Shown: piece by piece, positions 1-7,600 of the stretch
Position numbering within the stretch: position 1 is the stretch's first letter
How the letters are laid out: each line of letters begins with the position of its first letter
From: a virus
Virus record (IMG/VR): IMGVR_UViG_3300036828_000831
Location: 1 to 30,437 of that record
Reading direction: 5' to 3' (one strand)
DNA: 30,437 nt
Translations under genes and position numbers: made by a program
Notes under the pieces: model-generated
What the model was told of the DNA's origin: nothing
The model's input: the letters and a program-made list of their open reading frames with translations, nothing else
Database searches by the model: none

Positions 1-22
1 TTCCCCTGGACGGCGACTATAG
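1..22 (+). CDS. 3' end of an upstream gene (partial, tentative)
   Basis: The frame starting at base 2 reads SPGRRL and then stops at TAG (20-22), just before the terminator-like hairpins at 25-93. A gene ending here would explain the terminators, and in siphophages a head-completion or tail-terminator gene commonly precedes the tail tube gene. Only six codons are visible, so the frame cannot be confirmed and no function can be given. Confidence 0.25.
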
Positions 23-24
23 GC

Positions 25-59
25 GGGCGCGGACCCCCGAAAATCGCGTCCGCCCCTTT
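25..59 (+). terminator. Terminator-like hairpin, first of a stacked set
   Basis: GCGGAC (29-34) pairs with GTCCGC (48-53). With one bulged C the stem extends through GGG 25-27 and CCC 54-56, and TTT follows at 57-59. The U-tract is short, so on its own this would be a weak terminator. It sits directly before the strong one at 61-93. Confidence 0.35.
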
Positions 60-60
60 A

Positions 61-93
61 ATCCCCAGGCTCCCCACAGCCTGGGGATTTTTT
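61..93 (+). terminator. Rho-independent terminator
   Basis: ATCCCCAGGC (61-70) and GCCTGGGGAT (79-88) form a perfect 10-bp stem with an 8-nt loop, followed by a run of six T (88-93). This is a textbook intrinsic terminator for + strand transcription. It would insulate the tail tube gene from upstream genes, or set the ratio of the units before and after it. Confidence 0.85.
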
Positions 94-101
94 ATTACCC
101 G

Positions 102-126
102 CCCCCGCGGGACCCAGCGGGGGTTT
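102..126 (+). terminator. GC-rich hairpin before the tail tube gene
   Basis: CCCCCGC (102-108) pairs with GCGGGGG (117-123) and TTT follows. It lies about 32 nt before the ATG of the tail tube gene. It could be a third weak terminator or a 5' structure that stabilises the abundant tube-protein mRNA. The sequence does not decide between these. Confidence 0.3.
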
Positions 127-157
127 ACCGCGCCATCGAAAACGAAAGGTAGAGTAA

Positions 158-1636
158 ATGCCAAATTCGGCTTCCGCGAACAGAATTCGGATGAGTCTCG
201 TAAGGGAAACGGTGGCGGGAACCACGCCGACGACCCCGCGTATGAGACTAGTCAGAACGACCGACCAGCGGCTGACTTTTGCGCCGCAGTACATCGACTC
301 CAACGAATTGCGCTTCGACCGCATGTCCGCCGACCCGATCAAGGTCATGCAAAGCGCCGGCGGCAGTTTCTCGTTCGAATTCTCGTATCCCGAGGATAAC
401 TCCCCGCTCTCGGAGCTTTACCGCTCGGCGTTCTACAATACCTGGGTCAATACGCCCACCTGGGATAACGACGGAGTTGCCGCTAGCGTGATCACTGCAG
501 TTGCTGCAACTACGCTCACCGTGATACCGCAGTTGTCTGGCGATGTCGCTGTTGGCCATTTAATCAAGCTTGCGGGCTTCGCGGCGGCGGCAAACAATAC
601 CGTCGCGCGAGTCACCACGGCGGCGACTTCTGCCGGGGCATCGATTGTTTGCGCAGGAGCTACATTTACCGTCGATGCCTCTCCCGCGGCTGGTGCCAAG
701 GTTAAGGTTGTCGGCTTCGAAGGCGCAGTCGGCGATATCGTCGCGACCTCGGCCGGCCTCACGTCGACCCTGCTCGATTTCCGCCTGCTCGGGCTGCATG
801 TCGGACAGTGGATCAAGATCGGCGGCACCCTTGCGGTTAATCAATTCCCGCACGCGCCAAACAACGACTTCTGTCGCGTGGCAGCTATCGCACAAAATCT
901 TCTGACGCTAGACAACAAACCGACGGGTTGGGCGGCCGATGCGGCGGGCAGTGGCAATAATATTCGCGTGTGGGTCGGAGATACTATTACCAACGGAGCC
1001 ATTCAGACGACTGTTACTCTGGAAGTCGGGTTTATGGACCAGGCGACCCCGACGTATATTATAAATACTGGAATGACGGTTAATACTTTGGATCACAATT
1101 TGACGGCGCGTCAGACGATTACTGGCACGTTCGCCTTCACCGGGCAAGGCGGAGGGCAATCGACGGCGACGGTTGATAGCTCGCCAGATGCAGCAACGAC
1201 AAATAGAGTTATGGCGGCGCACGCAAACGTCGGTCGCCTAGCTGAGGCGGGCGCGCCGCTGGTTGCGCCGAATTGGGCGAGATCTCTGACGTTCCAAGTC
1301 AATAATAACAATAGAACAGTCGAAGACATCGCGTCGTCAACGCCGCAAGCCATCAACGTCGGCGAGTGCACTGTAACGGGCCGCGTCGAAAGTTATTTCG
1401 GCGATAACGTCATGTTGCAAAAGATGTATCTCGGCACGCCGTCGTCGTTGTCGACCCGCTGGCAGAAAGATAATCAGGCGGTAATTTGGCAGTTCCCGCG
1501 CGTAACCTTCCGTGCCGGCGATCCGCAAGCCACCGGGAAGAACACCGACATCGCGCTGGCCCTAGATTTCCAGGCGGCAATGGATCCCGTCACTAACAGC
1601 CAAGTTATTCTCGACAGGTTTTACTATTACGAGTGA
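158..1636 (+). CDS. Phage tail tube (major tail) protein
   Basis: This 492-aa protein has the look of the phage tail tube family: an N-terminal RIRMSLVRETVAGTTPTTPR segment, then LRFDRMSADPIKVMQSAGGS and a conserved beta-rich body with ARQTITGTFAFTGQGG and RWQKDNQAVIWQFPRVTF near the end. Tube proteins polymerise into rings forming the tail channel around the tape measure protein. Residues about 107-280 look like extra beta-rich, Ala/Thr/Val-rich material inserted between the conserved halves. This would make the protein larger than a minimal tube subunit and could be a surface-decorating domain. ATG 158 is preceded by AAAGG at 145-149. The position before the chaperones and tape measure gene fits conserved siphophage order. 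Confidence 0.85.
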   Translation: MPNSASANRIRMSLVRETVAGTTPTTPRMRLVRTTDQRLTFAPQYIDSNELRFDRMSADPIKVMQSAGGSFSFEFSYPEDNSPLSELYRSAFYNTWVNTPTWDNDGVAASVITAVAATTLTVIPQLSGDVAVGHLIKLAGFAAAANNTVARVTTAATSAGASIVCAGATFTVDASPAAGAKVKVVGFEGAVGDIVATSAGLTSTLLDFRLLGLHVGQWIKIGGTLAVNQFPHAPNNDFCRVAAIAQNLLTLDNKPTGWAADAAGSGNNIRVWVGDTITNGAIQTTVTLEVGFMDQATPTYIINTGMTVNTLDHNLTARQTITGTFAFTGQGGGQSTATVDSSPDAATTNRVMAAHANVGRLAEAGAPLVAPNWARSLTFQVNNNNRTVEDIASSTPQAINVGECTVTGRVESYFGDNVMLQKMYLGTPSSLSTRWQKDNQAVIWQFPRVTFRAGDPQATGKNTDIALALDFQAAMDPVTNSQVILDRFYYYE

Positions 1637-1647
1637 GCGAGACAACG

Positions 1648-1680
1648 AAAGGCCGCCTGTGTGATTGAGCGGCCTTTCCT
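1648..1680 (+). terminator. Hairpin terminator after the tail tube gene
   Basis: AAAGGCCGC (1648-1656) pairs perfectly with GCGGCCTTT (1669-1677) around a 12-nt loop. The upstream A-run and downstream TTTCCT make it possibly bidirectional. The U-tract is short, so readthrough is likely. It would make the highly expressed tube gene partly monocistronic. Confidence 0.55.
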
Positions 1681-1696
1681 CCTTGCTGCCTAGCCA

Positions 1697-1729
1697 GTTT
1701 TCACGAACTTTTTACGTTGTTTTCACGAA
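1697..1729. repeat. Pair of 11-bp direct repeats, candidate regulatory site
   Basis: GTTTTCACGAA occurs exactly at 1697-1707 and again at 1719-1729, 22 bp apart, about two helical turns. They lie in the AT-richer gap between the tail tube terminator and the membrane-protein cluster. The spacing suits a dimeric DNA-binding protein on one face of the helix. I see no convincing sigma70 promoter at consensus spacing here. Confidence 0.5.
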
Positions 1730-1780
1730 AGCGCGAATATTGCGGATCAGATTCCTGACGAAATTTGGTAACATTGTGAG

Positions 1781-2236
1781 ATGTTTGGAAGATATCGCGT
1801 GAACAGGTTCCTCGCTCTTTGTGCTTCGGCGCCGATTTGGGGAGTGGCGACAGTTAAGCTAGTCGTGGCAATGATCGTGATTTCCGGCCCGCATGAAGAG
1901 CTGATGAAAGAGCCGTCCGTCCTGATTTGGCATTCGTTCATTACCAGCGATTTTTGGCTCGCGACGCTTTTGTTCGGCAGCGTGGCGCTGGCTGTCACCG
2001 CTTACTGCATCCGGAGTAGAGCACCAATTTTGGCGCTCGCCATGTTCATGCCGGATCAATTCTGGCTCTGCTGGCGGGTGTTCGGAATTATCGCCTTGAT
2101 GTTCGCCGGCGAATTTCATCACGGCTGGAAATTTATGGTCGCGGCCGAGGCTTCCGAAATCGTGATGATGTTCACCAATGCCGCGGCGATCATTTTCTGC
2201 ATTAGCCGATCCGGCCGATCGTTGCGGCTTATATGA
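1781..2236 (+). CDS. Four-helix small membrane protein, function unknown
   Basis: This 151-aa protein has four hydrophobic stretches at about residues 10-35, 57-76, 82-110 and 120-143, with short charged loops (SGPHEELMKEPS and GEFHHGWKF). I do not recognise the family. Its end overlaps the start of the next gene (ATG 2233, stop 2234-2236), so it is the first gene of a translationally coupled cluster. No clear Shine-Dalgarno precedes ATG 1781. A holin, a superinfection-exclusion protein or a membrane anchor would all fit the topology. Position between tail tube and chaperone genes is not usual for lysis genes. Confidence 0.7.
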   Translation: MFGRYRVNRFLALCASAPIWGVATVKLVVAMIVISGPHEELMKEPSVLIWHSFITSDFWLATLLFGSVALAVTAYCIRSRAPILALAMFMPDQFWLCWRVFGIIALMFAGEFHHGWKFMVAAEASEIVMMFTNAAAIIFCISRSGRSLRLI

Positions 2237-2505
2237 CCATGGAGGCCGCGGGCGTCGGAGTCGTTTCGTTGATTTTTACCGGCATCATGGTCGTGATCGC
2301 CGTGATCAGCTTGAAAAGCCGCGGACCGCAGGATACGTTAACATTTCTTAACGTCCGCGTTGCCGAAATCACCAAGGAGCGTGACGAGGCTCGTCGCGAA
2401 ATCGAACACCTCAGGGAGACGCTCGCTGAACTGAGGAGCGAGAATATGGAACTCATGCGCCGCGTGTTTCAAATGAGGAACGGAGTTCCTGGCCACACGC
2501 AATGA
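2233..2505 (+). CDS. Small protein with one membrane helix and a coiled coil
   Basis: The 90-aa product has one N-terminal hydrophobic helix (residues about 8-26, VVSLIFTGIMVVIAVISL). A strongly charged heptad-like coiled coil follows (about 43-78, with KERDEARREIEHLRETLAEL). It overlaps the preceding gene by 4 bases and the next gene also starts by ATGA overlap (2502-2505). Its organisation matches the two downstream paralogs, though the sequence is more divergent. Function is unknown. A membrane-anchored coiled-coil protein could be spanin-like or act in exclusion; neither is shown. Confidence 0.7.
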   Translation: MTMEAAGVGVVSLIFTGIMVVIAVISLKSRGPQDTLTFLNVRVAEITKERDEARREIEHLRETLAELRSENMELMRRVFQMRNGVPGHTQ

Positions 2506-2744
2506 ACGATCTTCTCTTATTGGAGTTGGCCGCCGAGGGGCTGGTCCAGATCCTGGTCGTCGCCGGGCTCTACTTATGGATAATGTTCAAGCTGCGTGGA
2601 GAGATTAGAGTTGAAGTAGCCTCTCAAAGGGGGATTATTCGCCACGAGGCCGATAGGCTCGAGGCCGAGTTGACTAATCTCCGCGCATCGCTCACAGAAC
2701 TTCACGCTCGTTTCGACCGCATGACGGCCGTTACCCCCGGCTGA
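2502..2744 (+). CDS. Membrane/coiled-coil protein, paralog 1
   Basis: This 80-aa protein has an N-terminal helix ending in LYLWIMFKLRGEIRVEVASQ, then a coiled coil rich in Glu, Arg and Leu and a motif ELHARFDRM near the C-terminus. The same pattern recurs in the next gene (LYLWVLFKLRAEIRNEVRSQ and EMHARLDRI), so the two arose by tandem duplication. Start and stop overlap both neighbours, implying coupled and near-stoichiometric synthesis. The topology is probably N-out/C-in, because basic residues follow the helix. Function is unknown. Confidence 0.75.
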   Translation: MNDLLLLELAAEGLVQILVVAGLYLWIMFKLRGEIRVEVASQRGIIRHEADRLEAELTNLRASLTELHARFDRMTAVTPG

Positions 2745-2992
2745 TGTTTGACGGATCTCTCGTGTGGGAACTGGTCGCGGTTTTCAGCCAGGTGGTGCTT
2801 GTTGCCGCTCTTTATTTATGGGTGTTGTTCAAACTCCGCGCTGAAATCAGGAACGAAGTTCGGTCGCAGCGTGCGCTGATTGAGCGGGAAATTGAACGGT
2901 TACAAGCCGAGTTGGCTCGGCTCCGCATGTCATTCGAGGAGATGCACGCCAGGCTTGACCGGATAGTTGACGAACCGGCCTCACAAATGTAA
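2744..2992 (+). CDS. Membrane/coiled-coil protein, paralog 2
   Basis: The 82-aa product is a clear paralog of the preceding gene: one membrane helix (residues about 7-30), LYLWVLFKLRAEIRNEVRSQ, a coiled coil (about 40-65) and EMHARLDRI near the end. The stop of the previous gene and this ATG share one base (TGATG, 2742-2746). The pair may form a hetero-oligomer through the coiled coils. It is the last gene of the membrane cluster; a 115-bp gap follows before the chaperone gene. Confidence 0.75.
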   Translation: MFDGSLVWELVAVFSQVVLVAALYLWVLFKLRAEIRNEVRSQRALIEREIERLQAELARLRMSFEEMHARLDRIVDEPASQM

Positions 2993-3039
2993 AAGCTGCG
3001 GACGCAGGAACTGCGGATTGGTGTCGTCGCGCCTGCCCT

Positions 3040-3093
3040 CTAGGGGCGCGCATGATCCCGGCCCTCCGACCTAGGGGGTGCGCATTCGGGATC
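3040..3093. repeat. Imperfect direct repeat and inverted repeat upstream of the chaperone gene
   Basis: CTAGGGGCGCGCATGATC (3040-3057) is echoed by a similar block at 3071-3093 (CTAGGGGGTGCGCATTCGGG and on). Separately, GATCCCG (3054-3060) is the inverse of CGGGATC (3087-3093). The structure sits in the leader of the tail chaperone mRNA. It may be a processing or regulatory site or decayed sequence; there is no T-tract. Confidence 0.3.
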
Positions 3094-3107
3094 GTAGAGA
3101 CACTCGC

Positions 3108-3575
3108 ATGGCAATCAAGCTTTCGAGCATTCGCCGCGACGTCGCCCGCGAGACCGAGGGCGACTGGGTAGAAATACCCGAATTGATCGATCCCGCGACC
3201 GGCGAAACTCCGGCATTCCGCGTTCGCGGCCTGGGTTACGGGCCGTTTTCGTTGGCTGTTTCTGCAATGCGCGGTCGGCTCCAGCGACGATATGGGGCTC
3301 CCGAAAGCATCCCAAACGACGCGTTTCATCGCGAGCATGGCAAACTTCTGGCGCAGCACATTTTGCTCGATTGGCGCGGGGTGTCCGAGCCCTACACCCG
3401 CGACCTGGCTGAAGAGATTTTGTGCGATCCGGCGAGTCCGGTGCAGCTTCACTGTATCCGGTGTTCGAGCGAGCTTTCTGAGGTCGCGCAGGCATTTGAC
3501 TCGGACGCGGCAAAAAACTCCGAGCCCGCATCCGCTGGCAGCTCGAAGGACGCGAAAGTCAGGCTAGCTGGTTAG
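3108..3575 (+). CDS. Tail assembly chaperone, gpG-like frame
   Basis: This 155-aa protein is the first of the two overlapping tail chaperone frames that precede the tape measure gene in most siphophages. In lambda, gpG and the frameshift product gpGT bind the tape measure protein and recruit tube subunits. The start MAIKLSSIRRDVARETEGDW and the body with PAFRVRGLGYGPFSLA look like the alphaproteobacterial-phage version. I chose ATG 3108 over the upstream GTG 3078, which would add ten Arg-rich residues (MRIRDRRDTR) unlike a chaperone start. The SD before either is weak. A slippery site at 3512-3518 allows entry into the next frame. Confidence 0.8.
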   Translation: MAIKLSSIRRDVARETEGDWVEIPELIDPATGETPAFRVRGLGYGPFSLAVSAMRGRLQRRYGAPESIPNDAFHREHGKLLAQHILLDWRGVSEPYTRDLAEEILCDPASPVQLHCIRCSSELSEVAQAFDSDAAKNSEPASAGSSKDAKVRLAG

Positions 3576-3907
3576 CCGATCTCGCTGACGAGGAAGCGGA
3601 TGCGCACTATCTGGCGTCGGCGATCGAGCCGCCCCCGAGCGTGCCTGATGGTTATGATTGGGCGATCGGAGCGTTCTGGCGCCTTAGCGGTGACCGGCCG
3701 ATGTATTCGCGAGGCGCGGGCGGCGCGGGGGGGGGCGTAATCGAGCTGGTGCCTGGGCGGATCCCATTTGTCGCGATCGATGCGTTTGCGCGGCGCATGC
3801 GGATCAATGGCGAGGAATTCGATCGCCTTATCAGGCTGATGTCAGAGCTGGACAGCGAATTCATTGCGGTATGGGAAGAGAGGGCGAATGCAAACCGAAC
3901 CAAGTAG
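3108..3907 (+). CDS. Tail assembly chaperone, gpGT-like frameshift fusion
   Basis: Joining 3108-3518 to the -1 frame from 3518 to 3907 gives a fusion of about 266 aa. The T portion reads naturally across the junction, with LADLADEEADAHYLASAIEP, then DWAIGAFWRLSGDRPMY and GRIPFVAIDAFARRMRINGE. These are the expected features of the T domain that contacts tail tube subunits in phages of this kind. The T part has no convincing independent start: the first ATG in its frame lies internally at 3698, and the GTG at 3641 has no SD. A run of eight G at 3727-3734 inside the T frame is a possible sequencing or slippage hotspot. Confidence 0.8.
3512..3518 (+). promoter_or_regulatory. Programmed -1 ribosomal frameshift site (A AAA AAC)
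   Basis: In the chaperone frame the codons read GCA AAA AAC TCC (3510-3521), so the heptamer A AAA AAC has the canonical X XXY YYZ phase. A -1 slip continues at CTC 3518 in a frame that stays open to TAG 3905-3907 and encodes the conserved T-type sequence. CGAGC (3521-3525) can pair with GCTCG (3541-3545) just downstream, a modest stimulatory stem. An identical type of heptamer is used by several bacterial and phage -1 frameshift genes. Confidence 0.85.
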
Positions 3908-4100
3908 CGGCGAGAAATGCTCGCACTGCGGAAGTGTCCACGTCGGGAAATGCCCGTTCATCCGCGCCGTCGAATTCTACAAAGACGGCAAGATCCGCAG
4001 GATTGAGTACTGGTCGCTCCACGAAATGCTGGCGTTTACGCCCAGCCCCGGCAAGCCGCATCTCGCATGGAGCGGCGGCGAGCCTCCCGGCGCCGCGTAA
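3888..4100 (+). CDS. Small Cys-rich (zinc-ribbon-like) phage protein
   Basis: This 70-aa protein starts at ATG 3888 behind a good SD (GAGAGGG, spaced about 4 nt), which I prefer to TTG 3864. It overlaps the end of the chaperone T frame by 20 bases. It has CSHCGSVHVGKCPFIRAVEF, a CxxC plus a further Cys that may bind zinc, then a basic strand-like KDGKIRRIEY. Small proteins with the pattern C-H-C-G then H-x-G-x-C-P-x-(V/I)-x-A-(V/I)-E-(Y/F) recur next to tape measure genes in related phages. Their role is unknown to me. Confidence 0.75.
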   Translation: MQTEPSSGEKCSHCGSVHVGKCPFIRAVEFYKDGKIRRIEYWSLHEMLAFTPSPGKPHLAWSGGEPPGAA

Positions 4101-4106
4101 GCCATG

Positions 4107-4553
4107 TCAGGGGCTTGTGTAGCAGCGAATAAGGTCGAGGTAGCGGGTACAGGATGTCGTCGTCGCGCGCGGAGCTGGGGGGCCCACAGCGGCTTCTGTG
4201 CGGGCGGCATCCATGATTTGGTGAACCTGAGGCTGGATACGCTTTGCGAGTTGTTCGTCCGTTTCGATCCACGAATAGCGGCCGGTCTGCGCCATGCATT
4301 TTTCTTGCAGGCTGCGCTTTTCGATGTCGACGGGATCGATACCAGTGCCAACCGCAGCCAGACGTGCCAGTTCTGCTGGGTTTGCAAATTTGACCTGTTG
4401 TTCCGCGACCGTTTTGCAACGGGTTTCGTCCGCCAGATATTGATTATGCGGGGCATCGTGCGCCGCCTGCATTTCGGGCGTCCAATAGTGTGGCGCCTCG
4501 ACGCACGCGGCGGCCGTAGCCCACATCAAAAGTACAGCAAAAGCTTGTTGCAT
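4107..4553 (-). CDS. Reverse-strand small exported protein (moron candidate)
   Basis: This 148-aa protein is encoded opposite to all neighbouring tail genes. ATG 4553 is preceded by a very strong SD (GAGAGGGAG), preferred over the longer start at 4607. The N-terminus MQQAFAVLLMWATAAACVEA is a short hydrophobic leader with a Cys at 16, so it may be a signal peptide or a non-canonical lipoprotein signal (A at -3 is not ideal, and no Lys/Arg precedes the core). The mature part is hydrophilic with Cys in RCKTV, EKCMA, TSCTR and IRCYT, consistent with disulfides outside the cytoplasm. It lies divergently from the tape measure gene, with 80 bp between them. A single reverse gene inside a late operon is typical of lysogenic-conversion or exclusion genes; function is inferred only. 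Confidence 0.7.
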   Translation of the reverse strand: MQQAFAVLLMWATAAACVEAPHYWTPEMQAAHDAPHNQYLADETRCKTVAEQQVKFANPAELARLAAVGTGIDPVDIEKRSLQEKCMAQTGRYSWIETDEQLAKRIQPQVHQIMDAARTEAAVGPPAPRATTTSCTRYLDLIRCYTSP

Positions 4554-4568
4554 GGCTCCCTCTCTATC

Positions 4569-4584
4569 CGTCAAAAATTTGACG
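4569..4584. promoter_or_regulatory. Operator-like palindrome
   Basis: CGTCAAA-AA-TTTGACG is a perfect 7-bp inverted repeat around AA. It lies 16-31 nt upstream of the reverse gene's ATG, in the 80-bp divergent gap with the tape measure gene. Its position suggests a repressor site or a short stem in the mRNA leader. I cannot assign promoter boxes with confidence. Confidence 0.55.
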
Positions 4585-4633
4585 CCATCGATACATATGG
4601 GGTGCACGTCGCGAAATTTATAGGCCTTTCGGC

Positions 4634-7600
4634 ATGCCTGTCGCCCTGACGCAGCTGCGCGTCGAGGCGAGCCTCGACGCCTCGGATTACATCAACGAGG
4701 CCGAGCGCAAGGCGGCCGCCGACAAGAAGATGATCGACAGCGGCGGCCAGGTTGCCGCGTCGATCGATCAAACCGAGCGTCGGCTTACGCAATCATCGAC
4801 CACATTTGACCGTCTCGCGCGATCGATCGACCCGGTTACCAAGGCGCAGACCGACTTCACCCGCAACTCGGCCACTCTACAACGGGCGCTCGACAGTGGC
4901 ACGGTCAGCGTCGCCCGATACAACGAGCTGCTCCAGATCCTGCAGCGCCGATATGCCGATCAGACCAAGGCCACCGGTGAGCATGGTGCTTCGCTCGAGT
5001 ATCTTGGGGTACGGTATCGCAGCCTCGGTAGCGGCGTGCGCGAATTCATTTCGCAGCTTCAGGAAGGCGTCGACCCGATGACGGCGCTGTCTGCGTCCGG
5101 CGTCAGGCTGGCCGAGGCGTTCAAATCGATCGAGTACTTCATTTCGCCGGCCGGGATTGCGATCGCCGGACTTAGCACGTTGCTTTACCTGGCTATCTCG
5201 CGGGCGCAGGAAACCGAGCAGAGTGTCCGAACGCTGAACCTGCAGTTGCAGGCGGTCGGCGGCACGGGTCAGGTCACCGGCCAACAGCTTCACGAACTCG
5301 TAGAGCACTTGCACGACACGGGCACCGGCCTGGCCGAAGCGAATACAATGGTTCAAGTGCTCGCGCGCAGCATGCCTACATTGCGGTTCGACCCGACGCT
5401 CGCTGCTAACATCGCGGAGATTTCTCGCGGTCTCTCGACGCTATACGGCGGCGACGCCGCATCTTGGGAACAGAAATTCGTCACGGCGCTGGCAAACGGA
5501 ACCGCGGGCGTCAAATCGCTTGCGCACGAAACGCACACGCTTACACCGGCGGTCGCGGAAGCGACGGCTGGCCTCGGCGCCAACGCCGGAGCGCTTGGTG
5601 CCCTGCAGCTGGTGCTGCAGGAATTGCAACAGCGTGGCCTAATGACTGCCTTCGCCGACAATATGTCCGAATGGCAAAAACAGATTATCGTGTTGTCCGC
5701 GGCGTGGTCGCATTTCCTCGACACTCTCGGGCAGAGCGACATCATTACAAGCATTCGGAACACGATAACCGCCGGCCTCACCTCGGCAGCGAAGGCGGTC
5801 GAGGACTTCAAATGGCCGACGATGACTTTGCCGACCGGCCAGGTGGTTACCGATTGGGAGTCCATCGGCGCCTCGGCGGGAAAAGCCTTCGCTTCAGGGT
5901 TTACTACCCAGGAAGGCGACACCGCTCGAGCGATCAGAACGGCTTTCGAGGGCTTCGGAAAGGGCGCTGGCGAGGCATTTTATGCGGCCATAAGGGAGCA
6001 GATAAAATCTCAGTTCACCATAGAAAATCTGAAAAATCTGTTGCCGTTTGCTCCTGGGTATCAGCCACAGACCCAAGCGCCGCCGGGGTTTGAGGAGGGC
6101 GGCACGACTGTGCCAAACAATTGGTATGATCGGTTTCAGCAGTGGCGCAACCCGACCGCTCCGTCTGCCAGCGCGGCGCTGCCGCCCGTTTCGACGTACA
6201 CATTTCCCTCTTATGACCTGGCGCCCACGCCCCAAGGCGGGTCAGCGTTACCCGGCAATCTTGGTTTGCCGACGGCATCGTTTTGGGATGGGATAGGGAG
6301 CTTCTTCAAAAATTTCAATCCGATCGGCTCCGCCCAGGGTGCGGAGATGGGCCCGAAGTCTTCCGCGGCCAGCCCGGGGATTGTCGAGAGCAATACCGAC
6401 GCGCTCAAGGCGAACACGGCCGAGGGCGCCGCGGCAGATACGGTCGTCGGCGAAAATACGCGGGCGCTGAACGCGAACACCGAAAAGATTTCCTGGGTGC
6501 CGACAGGCATTGGTGACGCGATCGCCACGCAGGGTACCCGCGCGCTCCAGTACATGATGGATAAGCTGCTGACGGGAACGACCATAGTTGGTGCGGCCGG
6601 TCAAATGCAGCAGGCGCCTCCCGAGCGTTTTCAGCCCGGCTCTCCCGAAACCACAGCTCAAGGCCAAGCGACTTGGAACAAATGGTTCGGCTGGACCGGC
6701 GTGCAGGATAATCCCGTCATTTTCCCGGGCATCCTTGGCACTGGCGGGCAGACGCCGGCGAGGACGCCTACGGCTACGGTCGATCCAAATCAGCCGCTGA
6801 TCTCGGGCCTGAAAGATGCGCAGGTGTCCGTCGACAAGCTCAGCGAGGCGCTTGCGAAGCTCGACGAAACGATTGCCGGCATGCCGCAGGTCCTCGGCAC
6901 CGCAATCGCGACCGCTGTCGGCAATATGCTAAGCAGCCTAGAGCCTCGCGGTAGGATGGGCGGCATGCAGCTGGCGTCCTACTCAGCAGGCGGCGGTGAC
7001 CAGGTTATTCCCAGTGGCAGCGGGCTCATAGCATCGCTAATCCAGCTGGAAAGCGGCAACCAAAATATCACGCAGAGGATTTCGGATATAAACTCAGCTC
7101 GCGGTACGCCTGCGCAGGGCTACCTGCAGATTACCGATCCGACCTGGCGGCAGTATGCGCCGCCGCAGATTTACGCCCAATACGCGAGCGCGATTCAGGC
7201 TTCGCGGGATGTACAAATAGCGGTAGGCTCCAACATTCCATTGTCGCGGTTTGGCACCAAAGATGCGCTACAAGCGCGATATGGTCCGCTAGACACGTCC
7301 AAGACTATTGGGCAGCTCGACGCCGAAAATAAGAGCACTGAGACATACATCAATCTCACGAAGGAGGCCGATCGCGCCGAAAAGGATCGCGCCGCCAACT
7401 TCGATTTGGTTGGCGTAGGGCTGCGCGCAAACCAAGCGTTCCAGCAATCCTACAATCAAGCGCTCGCTGCGGGAGCGAAAGATTATGAGGCCTGGGGCCT
7501 GGCGAATCGTGCGTATGACGCCGTGTTTACGGAAGCTGTCGTTACTCGCGACCGCCTCGCCAAGGCCGATCAAGCGCGGCTCCAGGGCCAGGCGGCGGCC

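Noticed and set aside
4104-4649. 181-aa + strand ORF over the reverse gene
   Set aside because: It is Arg- and Cys-rich in an incoherent way and lacks an SD, whereas the minus-strand frame has a strong SD, a leader peptide and even composition.
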